A stretch of 21,352 nucleotides of DNA. Origin: Pseudomonadota bacterium (GTDB taxonomy: Bacteria > CALINM01). Of this stretch, positions 21,341 through 21,352 are shown one piece after another (positions within the stretch are counted from its first letter, which is position 1; each line of letters opens with the position of its first letter). The notes beneath the pieces are model-generated. The model was not told the origin of the DNA, ran no database searches, and was given only the letters and a program-made list of their open reading frames with translations. The DNA is taken from contig JAOAGA010000019.1 in the NCBI GenBank assembly GCA_026415985.1, positions 1 through 21,352 on the forward strand, written 5' to 3'. A program made the position numbers and the translations under genes.

Positions 21341-21352
21341 TTTTAGTTTATC

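Overview
The window is AT-rich and densely packed, with no gene-free stretch longer than 300 bases. It looks like a chromosomal segment of an anaerobic, Gram-negative (diderm) bacterium. Three things point that way: many Sec-type lipoproteins and periplasmic proteins, a NapH/NosR-like iron-sulfur membrane protein, and a PqqD / radical SAM-SPASM / SPASM trio of the kind called the GeoRSP system in Geobacter relatives. Low GC together with this content fits Deferribacterota or a Desulfuromonadota-like lineage, but that placement is inference.

Left edge (1-2398). A minus-strand cas6, not complete in the window, runs off the left end, so a CRISPR-Cas locus probably lies outside. It is divergent from a two-gene plus-strand unit encoding the two ATPases of a peptide/nickel (Dpp/Opp) transporter. 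The intergenic region has matching 12-bp inverted elements over the -10 positions, and the dppD-like mRNA may be leaderless.

Minus-strand block (16406 down to 2416). About 17 genes read leftwards, many overlapping by 1-50 nt. The upstream half encodes a haem-binding-type lipoprotein, a carboxypeptidase-regulatory-domain lipoprotein, a HEAT-repeat lipoprotein, a NapH-like polyferredoxin membrane protein, a small solute-binding-like protein and two parallel beta-helix proteins. A promoter at about 10300 starts a second stretch: a PhnD-like binding lipoprotein, a small membrane-anchored protein, a YedE-type (putative selenium) transporter, a third beta-helix protein, then PqqD, radical SAM/SPASM and SPASM proteins. 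A cysteine desulfurase, a small lipoprotein and tsaD follow.

The most interesting point is a 17-codon ORF (5692-5745) lying exactly between the radical SAM and SPASM genes. It has the best Shine-Dalgarno sequence in the window, a start codon overlapping the radical SAM stop, and a product ending in His-Pro-Cys. It has the hallmarks of a RiPP precursor for the PqqD/radical SAM/SPASM machinery. I know of no recognised precursor for GeoRSP-type systems.

Right side (16547-21340). On the plus strand are an MBL-fold hydrolase with an unusual HxDxDH motif behind a palindromic operator-like site, tRNA-Leu(UAG), the tig-clpP-clpX protein quality-control operon, an HU gene with a strong promoter and terminator, and tRNA-Val(UAC). 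The predicted tRNA-Val promoter is folded into the HU terminator. Neither tRNA gene encodes its CCA end.
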